NCBI RefSeq assembly: GCF_031180885.1
Contig: NZ_JAPSLK010000003.1
Coordinates: 1-64,000, forward strand
DNA length: 64,000 bases
Direction: 5' to 3'
DNA from: Saccharothrix sp.
GTDB lineage: Bacteria > Actinomycetota > Actinomycetes > Mycobacteriales > Pseudonocardiaceae
The notes below the pieces were generated by a model. That model saw only the letters and a list, made by a program, of their open reading frames with translations, had not been told where the DNA came from and ran no database searches. Position 1 is the first letter of the stretch; the number at the start of each line of letters is the position of its first letter. A program made the position numbers and the translations under genes. Shown in pieces: positions 18,001 through 26,531 of this stretch.

Positions 18001-21000
18001 CGCCGTTGTCGCCGATGACCAGGTCCGTCCCGGCGTCGCCGTACAGGGTGTCGCCCTGGTCGGCCTCGCCGGCCTTGCGGGTGCCGCCGACCACGACGTC
18101 GGTGTCCGCACCGCCGAACGCGGTGTCCGACCCGTTGTTGCCCTCGACGACGTCGTCCTGCGTGCCGCCGTAGAGGGTGTCGTTGTCGTCGTTGCCGTAG
18201 ACGTTGTCCTTGCCGGCGTCGCCGTACACCAGGTCCAGCCCTCCGCCGCCGTACAGGGTGTCGTCGTCGTTGCCGCCGCCGACCACGTCGTCACCGAGCT
18301 GCCCGCACGCCAGGTCGGCGTTGGACCGCAGGTCGACGCCGTCCGCCGCGCCGCCGGCCGCGACCACCTCGACCCCGGTGCCACCGGTGATCAGGTCGCG
18401 CCCGTCCGCGCTGTCCAGCGGTTCGGCCGGCGGCTTGGACGCCGGGTCGCCGGGCGGGGTGCACGGGTTGGCGTAGCGGTCGCCGTAGATCTCCGCACCG
18501 CCGTCGCCGCCGATGACGTGGTCGTTGCCGTACCCGCCGACCAGCAGCTTCGACGACGGGGACACGCCCGCGGGCAACGGCCGGTGGCCGACCGCGCGCA
18601 CCGGGCCGAAGTCGCCCGAACCGGTCACGCCGCCCACGTCGGACGGCTCGGCGACCACGTAGTCGTCGCCGGGGCCGCCGAACACCTTGTCCTTGCCGAA
18701 CCCGCCGGTCAGCACGTCGTTGTTGCCGCCGCCGCGGATGTCGTCGACCTGGTCGGGCTTGGAGCGCCCGGTGACCATGTCCACGCCCTGGCTGCCGTAC
18801 ACGGTGTCCGAACCCGTGCCGGTGTCCACGGTGTTGGTGGCGTCCACGATGTCGCCGTTGACCACGGTCTTGTCCGGCCAACCCGGCTCGTCCACCCCGG
18901 TCTCGTCGACGGGGTCGCCGATGCGGAAGCCGGTGTAGATCGAGTCCGGACCGGAACCGCCGGAGATCTTGTCGCTGCCGTGGCCGCCGACGATGGTGTT
19001 CTTCTGCGCCACGTACTGCGCCTTGCCAGGGTTGGTGTCGGCCAACGGGCTGTCGGAGGCGATGCCGATGGTGTCGTCGCCGTCGCCGCCGTCGAGCGTG
19101 TTCGCGCCCAGGCCCGCCGCGATGCGGTCCTTGCCCGCGCCGCCGTTCACGGTGTCGCCCGCGCCGCCGACGGTGATCGAGTCGTCGCCGTCGCCGCCGT
19201 TCACGGTCGCCGTGCCCTTGCCGCCGAACGCGGAGTGCAGGTCACCGGTGGTGATCTGGTCGTTGCCCGGACCGCCGTCGACCGTGGACGGGCCGATGCC
19301 GGTCTTGATCGAGTCGTCGGCCTTGCCGCCGGTCACCTCGACCGCCTTGTCGAACGGCTTGGCCTCGGCCGCCTTGTCCTCACCCGCACCGCTCTTGTCG
19401 CCGTCACCTTGGAAGACGAACACGCGCTTGCCGGTGTCGTTGGTGGCGTCGGCGAACACCTTGGTCAGGTTCTTGTCCCGGTGCTCCTCGCGGAACCCGA
19501 GCGCGCTGACCGCGAAGCCCTCGAACCCGCCGTCCTTGTTCACCAACTGGGTGACGGTCCACTTCTCCTCGTTGCCCCGCGCGGTCCACGCCGAGTGGCC
19601 GCGGGCACCCGTGTGGGTGTCACCGACGTGCAGCACGAGCGTGGTGCCGTCGAGGTGCGCCAAGGTCGGAGGTGGTGGCTCGCAGTCGGGTTTGACCGAG
19701 AAGTCGAGCAAGGTGATGTCGGCCAGCGTGAAGTCGAACGACACGCTGAACGGCGAGAACCCGATCGTGATGTACACCTTCAGGAACAGGCTCAGCCTGC
19801 CGTCCATGTTGAACAGGCACATCGGGTTGTTCAGCGCGACCTTGGTGAACTCGAAGAACCGGAACTTGCCGTCGTTGTTCGGGTCCGCCCAGCTCAGGTT
19901 GATGGTCAGCGCCACGCCGCCCTTGATGCCCACCTCGATCAGCACGACGCTCACCGCCGCGCCCGCGGCCAGCTCACCGCGGAAGGTCACCACGGGCAGC
20001 GGCTTGCCGGCGTCGTCCGTGGTCTCCAGGTAGACGGAGTCCAGGATGTCCGCGACCTGCTTGTTCTCGATCGCCTTGCGGATGCCGTAGGTGTCGAAGC
20101 CGGCGCGGAACCGGGCCTCCACCGACGCGCTGCCGGAGATGCTGACCAGCACCGGCGGCGGCGCGTACACCGGGCCGAAGGACTGGCTGTAGGAGAACGC
20201 CAGCCGCAGCGCGCCGGAGTCGAACTTGATCAGGTCCACGTCCTGGCCCATGAGCAGGCCGAACAGCTTGGCCGGCTCCTTGAGGATCGGGAAGGAGAAG
20301 CCGGCGGAGTTGCCCTTGCCGCCCTCGCCGACCATGCCGCTGCCACCGTTCTCCTCGTCGACCTTGGTGCGCAGGTCCTGGAAGTTGAGCGTGGACTTGT
20401 CGATCAGCTTCGCGGCGGTGTCCGGCGAGTTCTCCGTCTCCAGGGCTTGTTCGCCCAGCACGGTGAAGTCGCCGATGTCGATCGCGCCGCCGTTGTCGGT
20501 GATCTGGCTGACCAGTTGGAGCGTGCGCAGGATCTTGTCCACGAACTCCAGGTCCGGGCCGCCCGCGATGGTGCTGAACGCCTTGGCGATGGTGACCAGG
20601 TTGACGTCGCCGCCGCCGACCGCGCGCGACAGGTCCGACAGCACCGGTATCGGCGCGTAGAGCTGGTCCAGGACGGGCTGCACCGGCTTGGTGAACAGCG
20701 CCACCTTGTCCACGATCGGCTTGAGCACCGAGCCCAGGAACTTGCCGGCGTGGAGCGTCACGTCGTAGAACGCGATCTCCGGCACGCCCTCGCCGGGCTT
20801 CTGGCCCAGCGTCCACTCCCACTTCAGGTGGAACCAGCCGGAGATGCCCGGCAGGGGACCGGCGGTGACGTCGAAGTCCCAGTCGATGCCGACCTTCGCG
20901 GCCAGCGACACGTCCGCCACCCGCGTCACGTCGGCCAGGTCGGCCAGCGCGATGCGGGCGTCGGTGTCGACGGTGCAGTTCTCGAAGCAGGCCTGCTGGT

Positions 21001-24000
21001 CCTTCTTGTGCAGGTCGACGTAGAACCTGCCGGCGAACAGGTCGGTCGCGCCGCCCTCGTGCTGCTTGAGCCCGACCTCCAGGAAGGCCAGCTGCGCCTT
21101 CATCTCGTCGGGCAGCTCGAAGCCGAGCTTGAGGCCCAGCTCCGGGCGGTCGATGTCCTGCGTGGCCACGAAGAACCCGGTGCTCTTGTCCACGCCGACT
21201 TTCACGTGCAGCCGGTAGGACAGGCCCGCGGTGACGCCCTTGCGCTGGGTCGGGTCCGCGGCCTCGCGCAGCGACAGGCCCGGGATGCCCAGGTCCAGCG
21301 GCCGGGTCAGGCTCAGCTCGTTGGTCGCGCAGGTGTCGCTCGGGTCGACCTTGCCGTCGCACAGGTCGAAGGTGAACGTGGCGCCGGTGATGTCCCGCAA
21401 CACCGCCGCGTCCGGGCAGTCCGACAGCTTCGGGTTGGTGGTCTCCGGCACGTAGGCCGCGCCGCCCAGCGTCGGGCTCTTGTCCTCGTAGGCCACCGTC
21501 GCGCCGCTCAGACCCTCCGCGACGACCTTCCAGTCGCCGCCGTCCTTGCGGATGATCTTGTAGCTGGTGGCGTAGGCGGACTTGGTCCAGCCCAGCAGGT
21601 TGAAGTTCTGCTCGCCCAGGGTGGCGTTGCCGTCGAGCACCTCGACGTACGCCGGCGGCGCGTCCTTGCCCTGCGCCGAGGCGACGATGCCGTACTCGTA
21701 CTTGGTCGTGCCCTTGGTGCCCTGCGCGGACGCGGTCGGGCCGGTCGCGGGTTGCAGCGTGGCGTCACAGGTGAAGCCGACCGTGACCGCGCTGCCGACC
21801 GCGGGCTTGAGGTGGTTGTTGACCCAGTCGGCGAGTTCGCCGGTGTTGTTCACCCGCCCGCCGCCGGGCATCTGCGCCATGGCCTGCTGGATCTTGCTGC
21901 GCAGCCGGCCGAACCTGTCCGCGCCCTGCTGGAGGTCGTCGCCGACCAGCGGGAGCTTGCCGTCGAACGCGGCCGTGCGCAGCGCGCGTTCGATCATCGC
22001 CAGGTACTTCTCGATGCCGTCGCCGAACTGCGAGAAGTCCAGCAGCGCGTCGATGATCTTCTGGCCGATGTCGGTGGGCATCTCGAACCGCTTGACGCCG
22101 CCGGGCAGGTCCGGGCTGAACGAGAACGCCTCACCGAGGTCGGCCGCCTGGCGGGGCAGCCGCACGATGAACGAGTCGCCCGGCGCGGCGAGCTTGGTCC
22201 AGTTCTGGTTGTCGGAGCTGACGAACACCGGCATCACCGCGCACAGCGCGAGGTCCGTGCCCGCCGCCGGGTCACCGGGGCAGGTCACCGGCTGGTTGTC
22301 GCCGTTGAGGCTCAGCGACACGTTCTTGACGAAATCGGCCAGCGGGACCGGGGCCGTGCCGCCGGGTCCGTAGCCCAGGTGCGCGCTGTAGTGCGCGTTC
22401 ACCACGGCCTTCTCCGACCCGCCGGGGTTGCCCAGCGCGATCGACAGCGGGCCGACCGACGACTTGACCACGCCGGAGATCCCGCCGTGCGCGGTCAGGT
22501 CGACCGTGGAGGTGGGCAGCACCTTCAGCTCGGTGGCGTCGTCCGGCGTGCCGTCCTTGGACAGCGGCAGCACGAACCCGATCTTGGTGGACCCGGTCAG
22601 CGCCAGGTTCGCGGTCGCCTCGCCCTCGGCGGAGACCAGCGACCGGCTGGTGCCCTTCTCGTCGGTGAACGAGAACCGCACCGGCTGCGCGGTGGCGACG
22701 TTGCGCTTCACGTCCACGTTGAGCACGATCGACGGCTTGTCGTCGACCTGCTGGAACGCGAACGACACCCCGCTGCCGTCGGGCAGCGCGTCGTTCAGCA
22801 CGGCCACCAGGTCCTGCAGGTAGTCCGGCGGGGCGGCGGTCAGCTTGTCGACCGCGTCCTCCAGCGGGCTGCGGAAGGTGTAGGCGGTGCCCTTCGCGGG
22901 CGGGTTGGCCCACGGTTCGCTCAGCAGCACCTGGTTCTGGTCGGCGTCCACGACCACCATCACCTGCGTGCCCACCAGCACGGCCCGCTTCTCGTGGTCG
23001 TCGCCGAACGTGCGGCCGGTGTCCTTGATGTAGCCGACGCTCTTGCCGTTGAACGTGGTGTTGCCGTACTCGACCTTCGGTCCGGAGCCGGAGTCGGCGC
23101 TGCCGAGCAGTTCGCTCAGCGACTTGCCGACCACGGGCAGCGGCGTGGTCAGCGCGGTCTTCACCGAGCCGTCGCCGTCGACCTTCTGCAGGGACGCGTT
23201 GAGCACCTGCAACGCCTTGATGAGCTGGCCGAACATGGCGCGCGGGTTGTCCGGGTCGAAGTCGAACGCCTTGGCCTTGTCCAGCTTGTCCAGGCCGGTG
23301 AACTGCACGTCCGACGGGTTGGTGATGTCGGGCATGGTCACACCGACCTCGACCGGCCCGCCGAAGAAGTCCGTGATGCCGGGGACGTCGAGCTTGACCG
23401 TGGCGGTGGCTTTCGCGCCGACCGCGACGGTGAGCAGGTTCTCCGGCTCCTTCGCGGGCGTGCCCAGGTCGTCGACGAGCTTGGGGAACACCTGGGACAG
23501 CGGCAGGTCGCCGTCCGCGTCGCCGACCTTCTTCAGGCCGACGGTCAGCATGTTCGCCGAACCGTCCTTCTTGGACATCGACAGGTCGCCGGACAGATGC
23601 ACCTTCAGGTAGCCGACGCTGCCGTTGACGTCGACCTTGGTGTCCACGGGCGCGTCGGCCTTGATCAGGTCGCCGCCGGTGCGCAGCAGGAACCGGTCCG
23701 GCGTGCGCGGCAGGCTGGTGACCAGGGTCGTGGTGCCGTCGGGGTTCTTGTCCGCGAACGGGCAGCCGGTGGCGGCGGCGTCCGGGTCCAGCGGCTTGCA
23801 GGCGTCGCCGGTGATCGGGTCGCGCAGGTCCAGCACCAGGGTGGCGGTGGCGACGAAGCCCGGCTTGACGGTGGCGGTGGCGTTGAGCGCGTTGGCGTCG
23901 CGCAGTCCCTTGGACGAGAAGGTGTCGCCGAAGGTGACCTGGCCGGTCATCGGGTCGGGCGAGTTGACCTTGTACGGGGCGCCGGGCGCGGGCGTGCCGC

Positions 24001-25576
24001 CGCTCCACGGCTCCTCCAGCTCGATCACGTCGCCGGTGTTGTTCTTCACCACGCCCTGCGAGGTGCCGGCGGACACGATGCGGCCCTTGAAGTGGTCCGT
24101 GGGCCACGGCTTGGTCTTGCCGGTGTGGGTGAGCTTGGTGGGTTCGTAGCTGACGTTGGCGCCCTGGCCGGAGGTCAGTTCCGCGACCACGTCCAGCTTG
24201 GCGCCGTCGTTGGGCGCGTTGCGGGTCATGGTCAGGGTGAACGCGAGCTTCTTGCTGGTGTCGTCGAAGTCCACACCGGACACCGCGATCGGTCCGGTGT
24301 TCAGCTTCGAGAACATCTCCTGGATCGAGCTGAACTTCGGCAGGCCGGCCTTGGCGGGGTCGTCGCCCTTGTCCGGGTTGAAGACGTTGGCGTCCACGAA
24401 GTCCTTGAGCACCGAGCCCGCGGCCACGGCGTCGGCCAGCGTGCCGCGCATGAACGGCAGGTTCACGTTGCCGATCGGCTTGGCCTGCTCGCCCCACTGG
24501 GCGCGTTGGACCGCCTCGATCGAGCTGACCAGGTGGCTCAGGCCCTCCAGCAGGTCGCGCGGGCTGAGCGTGGTGAACCGGGTGAGCTGGGCGAGGTCCG
24601 AGGCGCCGACGGTCACCACGGGGGAGCCGGTGGCGATGTCCGGCCACTTCACCTCGACCTTGCCGGTCACGCCGCCGACCGACGTGCCGGCCAGGGGTTG
24701 GGCGGTGAACTGGAGCGCGGCGTCGACCTTGCCCGCCGGTGAACCCAGTCCGATGTGGAACAGGCCCGCCGCTGCGCCGGACGCGGCCAGTTCGGCGGTG
24801 CCGGTGCCCACAGCGGGCGGATCGGTGGCGAGCCTGCCGTCACCATCGGGGTCGTCGGCGGTCGCGGTGATGTTCGCTTCGACGGTCAGGTGCGAGTTCG
24901 CCTTGTCCAGGTCGACGCCGAGGATGCCGAAACCGGCGGTGGGGCCGGCGGAGGCGTCCAACTCGCCCTTGACGCCCACCGAGAGCTTCGGCGAGGCGTC
25001 GTCCTTGACCACGTAGAACCACTGGCGCGCCGAGTCGTAGGCGAAGTGCAGCGTGGCGTCGAGGGTGAAGGTCACGTCCACCGCGCCGGAGGTGGTGAAC
25101 GTCAGCGGTGGGCTCGAACTGGCGACGCTGACCGGTTGTTGATCGGCGACCTTGGTGACGTGCAGGGTCACGTCGACCCGCTGCACGGACCCGTTCTGGC
25201 TGGTCGCCACGGTCAGCGTGCCGGGGCGGTCGCCGCCCAGCGGGTAGCTGCCCGCGAGGTCGCTGAAGTGCTCCTTGTCCTTCAACGGCTCGTGGATCGT
25301 CTTCGCGACGAGGTCCTGGAAGCCCAGCGCGCCGCCGGGACTGACCCCGAGCAGCGGCACGGCCTTGCCCAGTTCGCCGACCGATCCGAGCGCTCTGCTG
25401 AAGTCGGCGAACTCCTGCAACCCGGCGGCGATCGCGGCCACGTCGGCGTCCTGGGCGGCGTGCGCGGACGGCGTGGTGACGACCAGGCCCAGCACGGTGA
25501 GCGCGAAGCTCGTGAGGGCGGCGGTGACCCGCCGGGAAGTGCGCGCGAAACGGCGACGAGCAGGGTAGGACCGCAT
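15089..25576 (-). CDS. Giant secreted RTX-type calcium-binding repeat protein
   Basis: The product is about 3,495 residues. A long Sec signal (RRVTAALTSFALTVLGL, cut near SAHAAQ) starts it, so export is by Sec and not by a type I system. Residues of roughly 50-2050 form a beta-rich region with recurring motifs such as IELEEPWSGG and VLLSEPWANPP, a fibronectin III-like stretch near 1300-1370, and many aspartate-rich loops. From about residue 2080 to 3330 come dozens of hemolysin-type nonapeptides (GGxGxDxxx), for example GGDGDDSITVGG, which fold with calcium. The last 150 residues are unique and contain a few cysteines. The inner ATG 25576 is preferred because it begins the signal peptide. No enzyme domain was recognised; a surface or matrix role is inferred. 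Confidence 0.9.
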   Translation of the reverse strand: MRSYPARRRFARTSRRVTAALTSFALTVLGLVVTTPSAHAAQDADVAAIAAGLQEFADFSRALGSVGELGKAVPLLGVSPGGALGFQDLVAKTIHEPLKDKEHFSDLAGSYPLGGDRPGTLTVATSQNGSVQRVDVTLHVTKVADQQPVSVASSSPPLTFTTSGAVDVTFTLDATLHFAYDSARQWFYVVKDDASPKLSVGVKGELDASAGPTAGFGILGVDLDKANSHLTVEANITATADDPDGDGRLATDPPAVGTGTAELAASGAAAGLFHIGLGSPAGKVDAALQFTAQPLAGTSVGGVTGKVEVKWPDIATGSPVVTVGASDLAQLTRFTTLSPRDLLEGLSHLVSSIEAVQRAQWGEQAKPIGNVNLPFMRGTLADAVAAGSVLKDFVDANVFNPDKGDDPAKAGLPKFSSIQEMFSKLNTGPIAVSGVDFDDTSKKLAFTLTMTRNAPNDGAKLDVVAELTSGQGANVSYEPTKLTHTGKTKPWPTDHFKGRIVSAGTSQGVVKNNTGDVIELEEPWSGGTPAPGAPYKVNSPDPMTGQVTFGDTFSSKGLRDANALNATATVKPGFVATATLVLDLRDPITGDACKPLDPDAAATGCPFADKNPDGTTTLVTSLPRTPDRFLLRTGGDLIKADAPVDTKVDVNGSVGYLKVHLSGDLSMSKKDGSANMLTVGLKKVGDADGDLPLSQVFPKLVDDLGTPAKEPENLLTVAVGAKATATVKLDVPGITDFFGGPVEVGVTMPDITNPSDVQFTGLDKLDKAKAFDFDPDNPRAMFGQLIKALQVLNASLQKVDGDGSVKTALTTPLPVVGKSLSELLGSADSGSGPKVEYGNTTFNGKSVGYIKDTGRTFGDDHEKRAVLVGTQVMVVVDADQNQVLLSEPWANPPAKGTAYTFRSPLEDAVDKLTAAPPDYLQDLVAVLNDALPDGSGVSFAFQQVDDKPSIVLNVDVKRNVATAQPVRFSFTDEKGTSRSLVSAEGEATANLALTGSTKIGFVLPLSKDGTPDDATELKVLPTSTVDLTAHGGISGVVKSSVGPLSIALGNPGGSEKAVVNAHYSAHLGYGPGGTAPVPLADFVKNVSLSLNGDNQPVTCPGDPAAGTDLALCAVMPVFVSSDNQNWTKLAAPGDSFIVRLPRQAADLGEAFSFSPDLPGGVKRFEMPTDIGQKIIDALLDFSQFGDGIEKYLAMIERALRTAAFDGKLPLVGDDLQQGADRFGRLRSKIQQAMAQMPGGGRVNNTGELADWVNNHLKPAVGSAVTVGFTCDATLQPATGPTASAQGTKGTTKYEYGIVASAQGKDAPPAYVEVLDGNATLGEQNFNLLGWTKSAYATSYKIIRKDGGDWKVVAEGLSGATVAYEDKSPTLGGAAYVPETTNPKLSDCPDAAVLRDITGATFTFDLCDGKVDPSDTCATNELSLTRPLDLGIPGLSLREAADPTQRKGVTAGLSYRLHVKVGVDKSTGFFVATQDIDRPELGLKLGFELPDEMKAQLAFLEVGLKQHEGGATDLFAGRFYVDLHKKDQQACFENCTVDTDARIALADLADVTRVADVSLAAKVGIDWDFDVTAGPLPGISGWFHLKWEWTLGQKPGEGVPEIAFYDVTLHAGKFLGSVLKPIVDKVALFTKPVQPVLDQLYAPIPVLSDLSRAVGGGDVNLVTIAKAFSTIAGGPDLEFVDKILRTLQLVSQITDNGGAIDIGDFTVLGEQALETENSPDTAAKLIDKSTLNFQDLRTKVDEENGGSGMVGEGGKGNSAGFSFPILKEPAKLFGLLMGQDVDLIKFDSGALRLAFSYSQSFGPVYAPPPVLVSISGSASVEARFRAGFDTYGIRKAIENKQVADILDSVYLETTDDAGKPLPVVTFRGELAAGAAVSVVLIEVGIKGGVALTINLSWADPNNDGKFRFFEFTKVALNNPMCLFNMDGRLSLFLKVYITIGFSPFSVSFDFTLADITLLDFSVKPDCEPPPPTLAHLDGTTLVLHVGDTHTGARGHSAWTARGNEEKWTVTQLVNKDGGFEGFAVSALGFREEHRDKNLTKVFADATNDTGKRVFVFQGDGDKSGAGEDKAAEAKPFDKAVEVTGGKADDSIKTGIGPSTVDGGPGNDQITTGDLHSAFGGKGTATVNGGDGDDSITVGGAGDTVNGGAGKDRIAAGLGANTLDGGDGDDTIGIASDSPLADTNPGKAQYVAQKNTIVGGHGSDKISGGSGPDSIYTGFRIGDPVDETGVDEPGWPDKTVVNGDIVDATNTVDTGTGSDTVYGSQGVDMVTGRSKPDQVDDIRGGGNNDVLTGGFGKDKVFGGPGDDYVVAEPSDVGGVTGSGDFGPVRAVGHRPLPAGVSPSSKLLVGGYGNDHVIGGDGGAEIYGDRYANPCTPPGDPASKPPAEPLDSADGRDLITGGTGVEVVAAGGAADGVDLRSNADLACGQLGDDVVGGGNDDDTLYGGGGLDLVYGDAGKDNVYGNDDNDTLYGGTQDDVVEGNNGSDTAFGGADTDVVVGGTRKAGEADQGDTLYGDAGTDLVIGDNGDGPVGTGGPFDLDGANAAAGGPDFVFGGDADDRAFGGLAHDEVSGGANDDHLEGNNADDVVHGDGGEDRVVGGSSQVASTVDGHQAGRPDAGDKLFGDSGPDVVTGDNAVLTLGEPSPITLGRGFAKQHKITLLDLGYSPTAGTSGDDLISGGTEQDVLLAQGGADTVTGDDADDYAEGGPGGDTVSGNEGQDDLVGGSSTEEAAGVGQPDVGDTIHGNNGQDVALGDNGSLLRTGPPSRLTQERGMTPRGIVLLDLGLTPHADSSGADEVWGDDATDVLLGQGGPDRLKGNAADDYVEGDQGVDWIEGNDGNDDLVGGSSTPLTGSSGQTDAADAVFGGNGDDIGIGDNGVVNRPAAGETPTRATQRLAATGGNPITGRVVVEYDLAPAPPADRFGDDRMSGGSGVDVLWGQDGGDFLSGGGQADYIEGNGGADVLRGDLGLGEPSSETTVVPLADPGWPGAPSPDLDGNDPSHGQDDMIGGSAAAGFRDGGDAFEGNGADDVQLGDNGSLVRTVEGQPGSMKEKVYTERYAAGLVPDNATVSRTHDPDLPGPATRFCTTAQATCEPVGAFGDDTMFGDDGNDGMWGQDGNDTMTGSTGDDDMYGELGNDTMFGNDGEDAMLGDRGGVVNERLNPDDVAARGFTTSMSSVPQESYTGFRPGAYDRRVDLLHDVDGDQFIGGSSSAAMPHNGIAEGGDDRIRGGNGADNIHTGFGDDLANGDSGGDQVFGGDGADVLWGGKGCDPAAPTPDCLVNGTFNPDARGTDDRYVDHVFGGVGGTSAASQAGAIGSDVIDFNPRGTYPAGCATGPWPGSLGSGFVDPCSWFEMTEKANDTADPASLADNQHHQGTDWLYGGWDRDVLQGDVSGNGPNPGDRLIDWSGAYNLYTHCNAAYGGYNDIRQRSPGMETFLQKLAWGTGAGQVVSDATTPGTSAFRELALVYPADNNAHGTGQAYPTTPGHFDDPVSCTD
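15600..19340 (-). repeat. Block of RTX nonapeptide repeats within the giant gene
   Basis: Across this stretch the minus-strand frame encodes repeated GGxGxD(D/N) units broken by spacer loops such as DGHQAGRPDAGDKLFGD and SSTPLTGSSGQTDAADAV. The units recur in larger blocks of roughly 110-130 residues that each hold a DNAVLTLGE- or DNGSLLRT-type line, so the array has two levels of duplication. Coordinates are approximate. Confidence 0.8.
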
Positions 25577-25753
25577 GGCCAGACCGCCTTTCGACGGCGA
25601 ATGGCCCCCGACGCCATTTGCCGGAACGGGTGTGATGGCTGGGTTTCGCGGCACGACCCCGCAGGGCGGTCGCGCCGCACAACGGGGGAGTCGACGGCAC
25701 TGTGACCTGCGTTACGCCGATGTGACGCCGACCGGCGCTTTCACCTGATCGGG

Positions 25754-26464
25754 CTACTGGTGTCCTTCGGGTGGCGCAGAGCGGTTGTCGATCAGCGCCG
25801 CGATGCCGTCGAGCAGCCGCTGGAGCCCGAACTCGAACTGGTCGCCCGACCACGGCCGCACGCCCGCGCGCAGGACGCGCAGGAGGCTCGGGTAGCGGGT
25901 GAAGTCGACCAGCTCGGCCAGCAGGCGGTCCTGCTCGGGGTCGGGTTCGGCCTGGTCGAGGTGCTGGCGCGCGAGGCCGCGCACGTAGGCGTCCACCGAC
26001 TCGACCGCGGCCATCTTCTCCGCCTCGGACAGGCCGGTGCCGTCGAACACGCGCAGCGCGGAGTCGATCCAGCGCAACAGGTTCGGGCCGGGCGCGGGTG
26101 ATTTGTTGACCAGCTGGAGCACCCACGGGTGAGCGCGGAACTCGGCCCAGTCCGCGCGTGCCCAGGCCTCCAGCTTGGCCCGCCAGTCGCCGGGGCGTTC
26201 GTGGGGGAGCGGGTCGTCGGCGCCGATCACGTCCAGCATCAGCGCTTCCAGCTCGGTCTTGCCGGGGACGTAGGTGTAGAGCGAGGCGGTGCCGACGCCC
26301 AGGTGCTGCGCGACCCGGCGCATGGACAGCGCGGCCAGGCCGTCCGCCTCGGCGACCTCGATCGCGGCCCGGACGACCCGGTCCACGGTGAGGCCGCGCT
26401 GCGGGCCGCGGGCCGGGCGGCGGTCGTCGCGCCAGAGCAGTTCGAGGGCGCGGTTGGCGGTCAT
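25754..26464 (-). CDS. TetR-family regulator with tetracycline-repressor-type C-terminal domain
   Basis: The 236-residue protein has an N-terminal TetR helix-turn-helix (LTVDRVVRAAIEVAEADG, AALSMRRVAQHLGVGTASLY, then YVPGKTELEALM) and a C-terminal ligand domain of the TetR_C class. The ATG begins MTANRALELLW. It is divergent from an MFS transporter gene only 68 bases away, the standard layout for a repressor that controls an efflux pump and itself. The inducer is unknown. Confidence 0.93.
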   Translation of the reverse strand: MTANRALELLWRDDRRPARGPQRGLTVDRVVRAAIEVAEADGLAALSMRRVAQHLGVGTASLYTYVPGKTELEALMLDVIGADDPLPHERPGDWRAKLEAWARADWAEFRAHPWVLQLVNKSPAPGPNLLRWIDSALRVFDGTGLSEAEKMAAVESVDAYVRGLARQHLDQAEPDPEQDRLLAELVDFTRYPSLLRVLRAGVRPWSGDQFEFGLQRLLDGIAALIDNRSAPPEGHQ

Positions 26465-26482
26465 GGTGAAACTCAGTATACG

Positions 26483-26511
26483 GTTCGGAGTAGATCGAAC
26501 GCTGTTCGGAG
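26483..26511. promoter_or_regulatory. Probable TetR operator in the divergent promoter region
   Basis: The 67-base space between the TetR and MFS genes holds GTTCG and CGAAC as inverted arms (26483-26487 and 26496-26500) around eight bases. GTTCGGAG is also repeated directly at 26483 and 26504, about two helical turns apart. This is AT-richer than its surroundings. The site is inferred from symmetry and position. Confidence 0.5.
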
Positions 26512-26531
26512 TTTGTTGGGGGTTGTTTGTG

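Noticed and set aside
17216-24742. A 2,508-residue open frame on the plus strand inside the RTX gene
   Set aside because: It is antisense to a coherent secreted repeat protein and has the Arg/Val/Gly-rich composition of a GC-bias shadow, with no recognisable domain.
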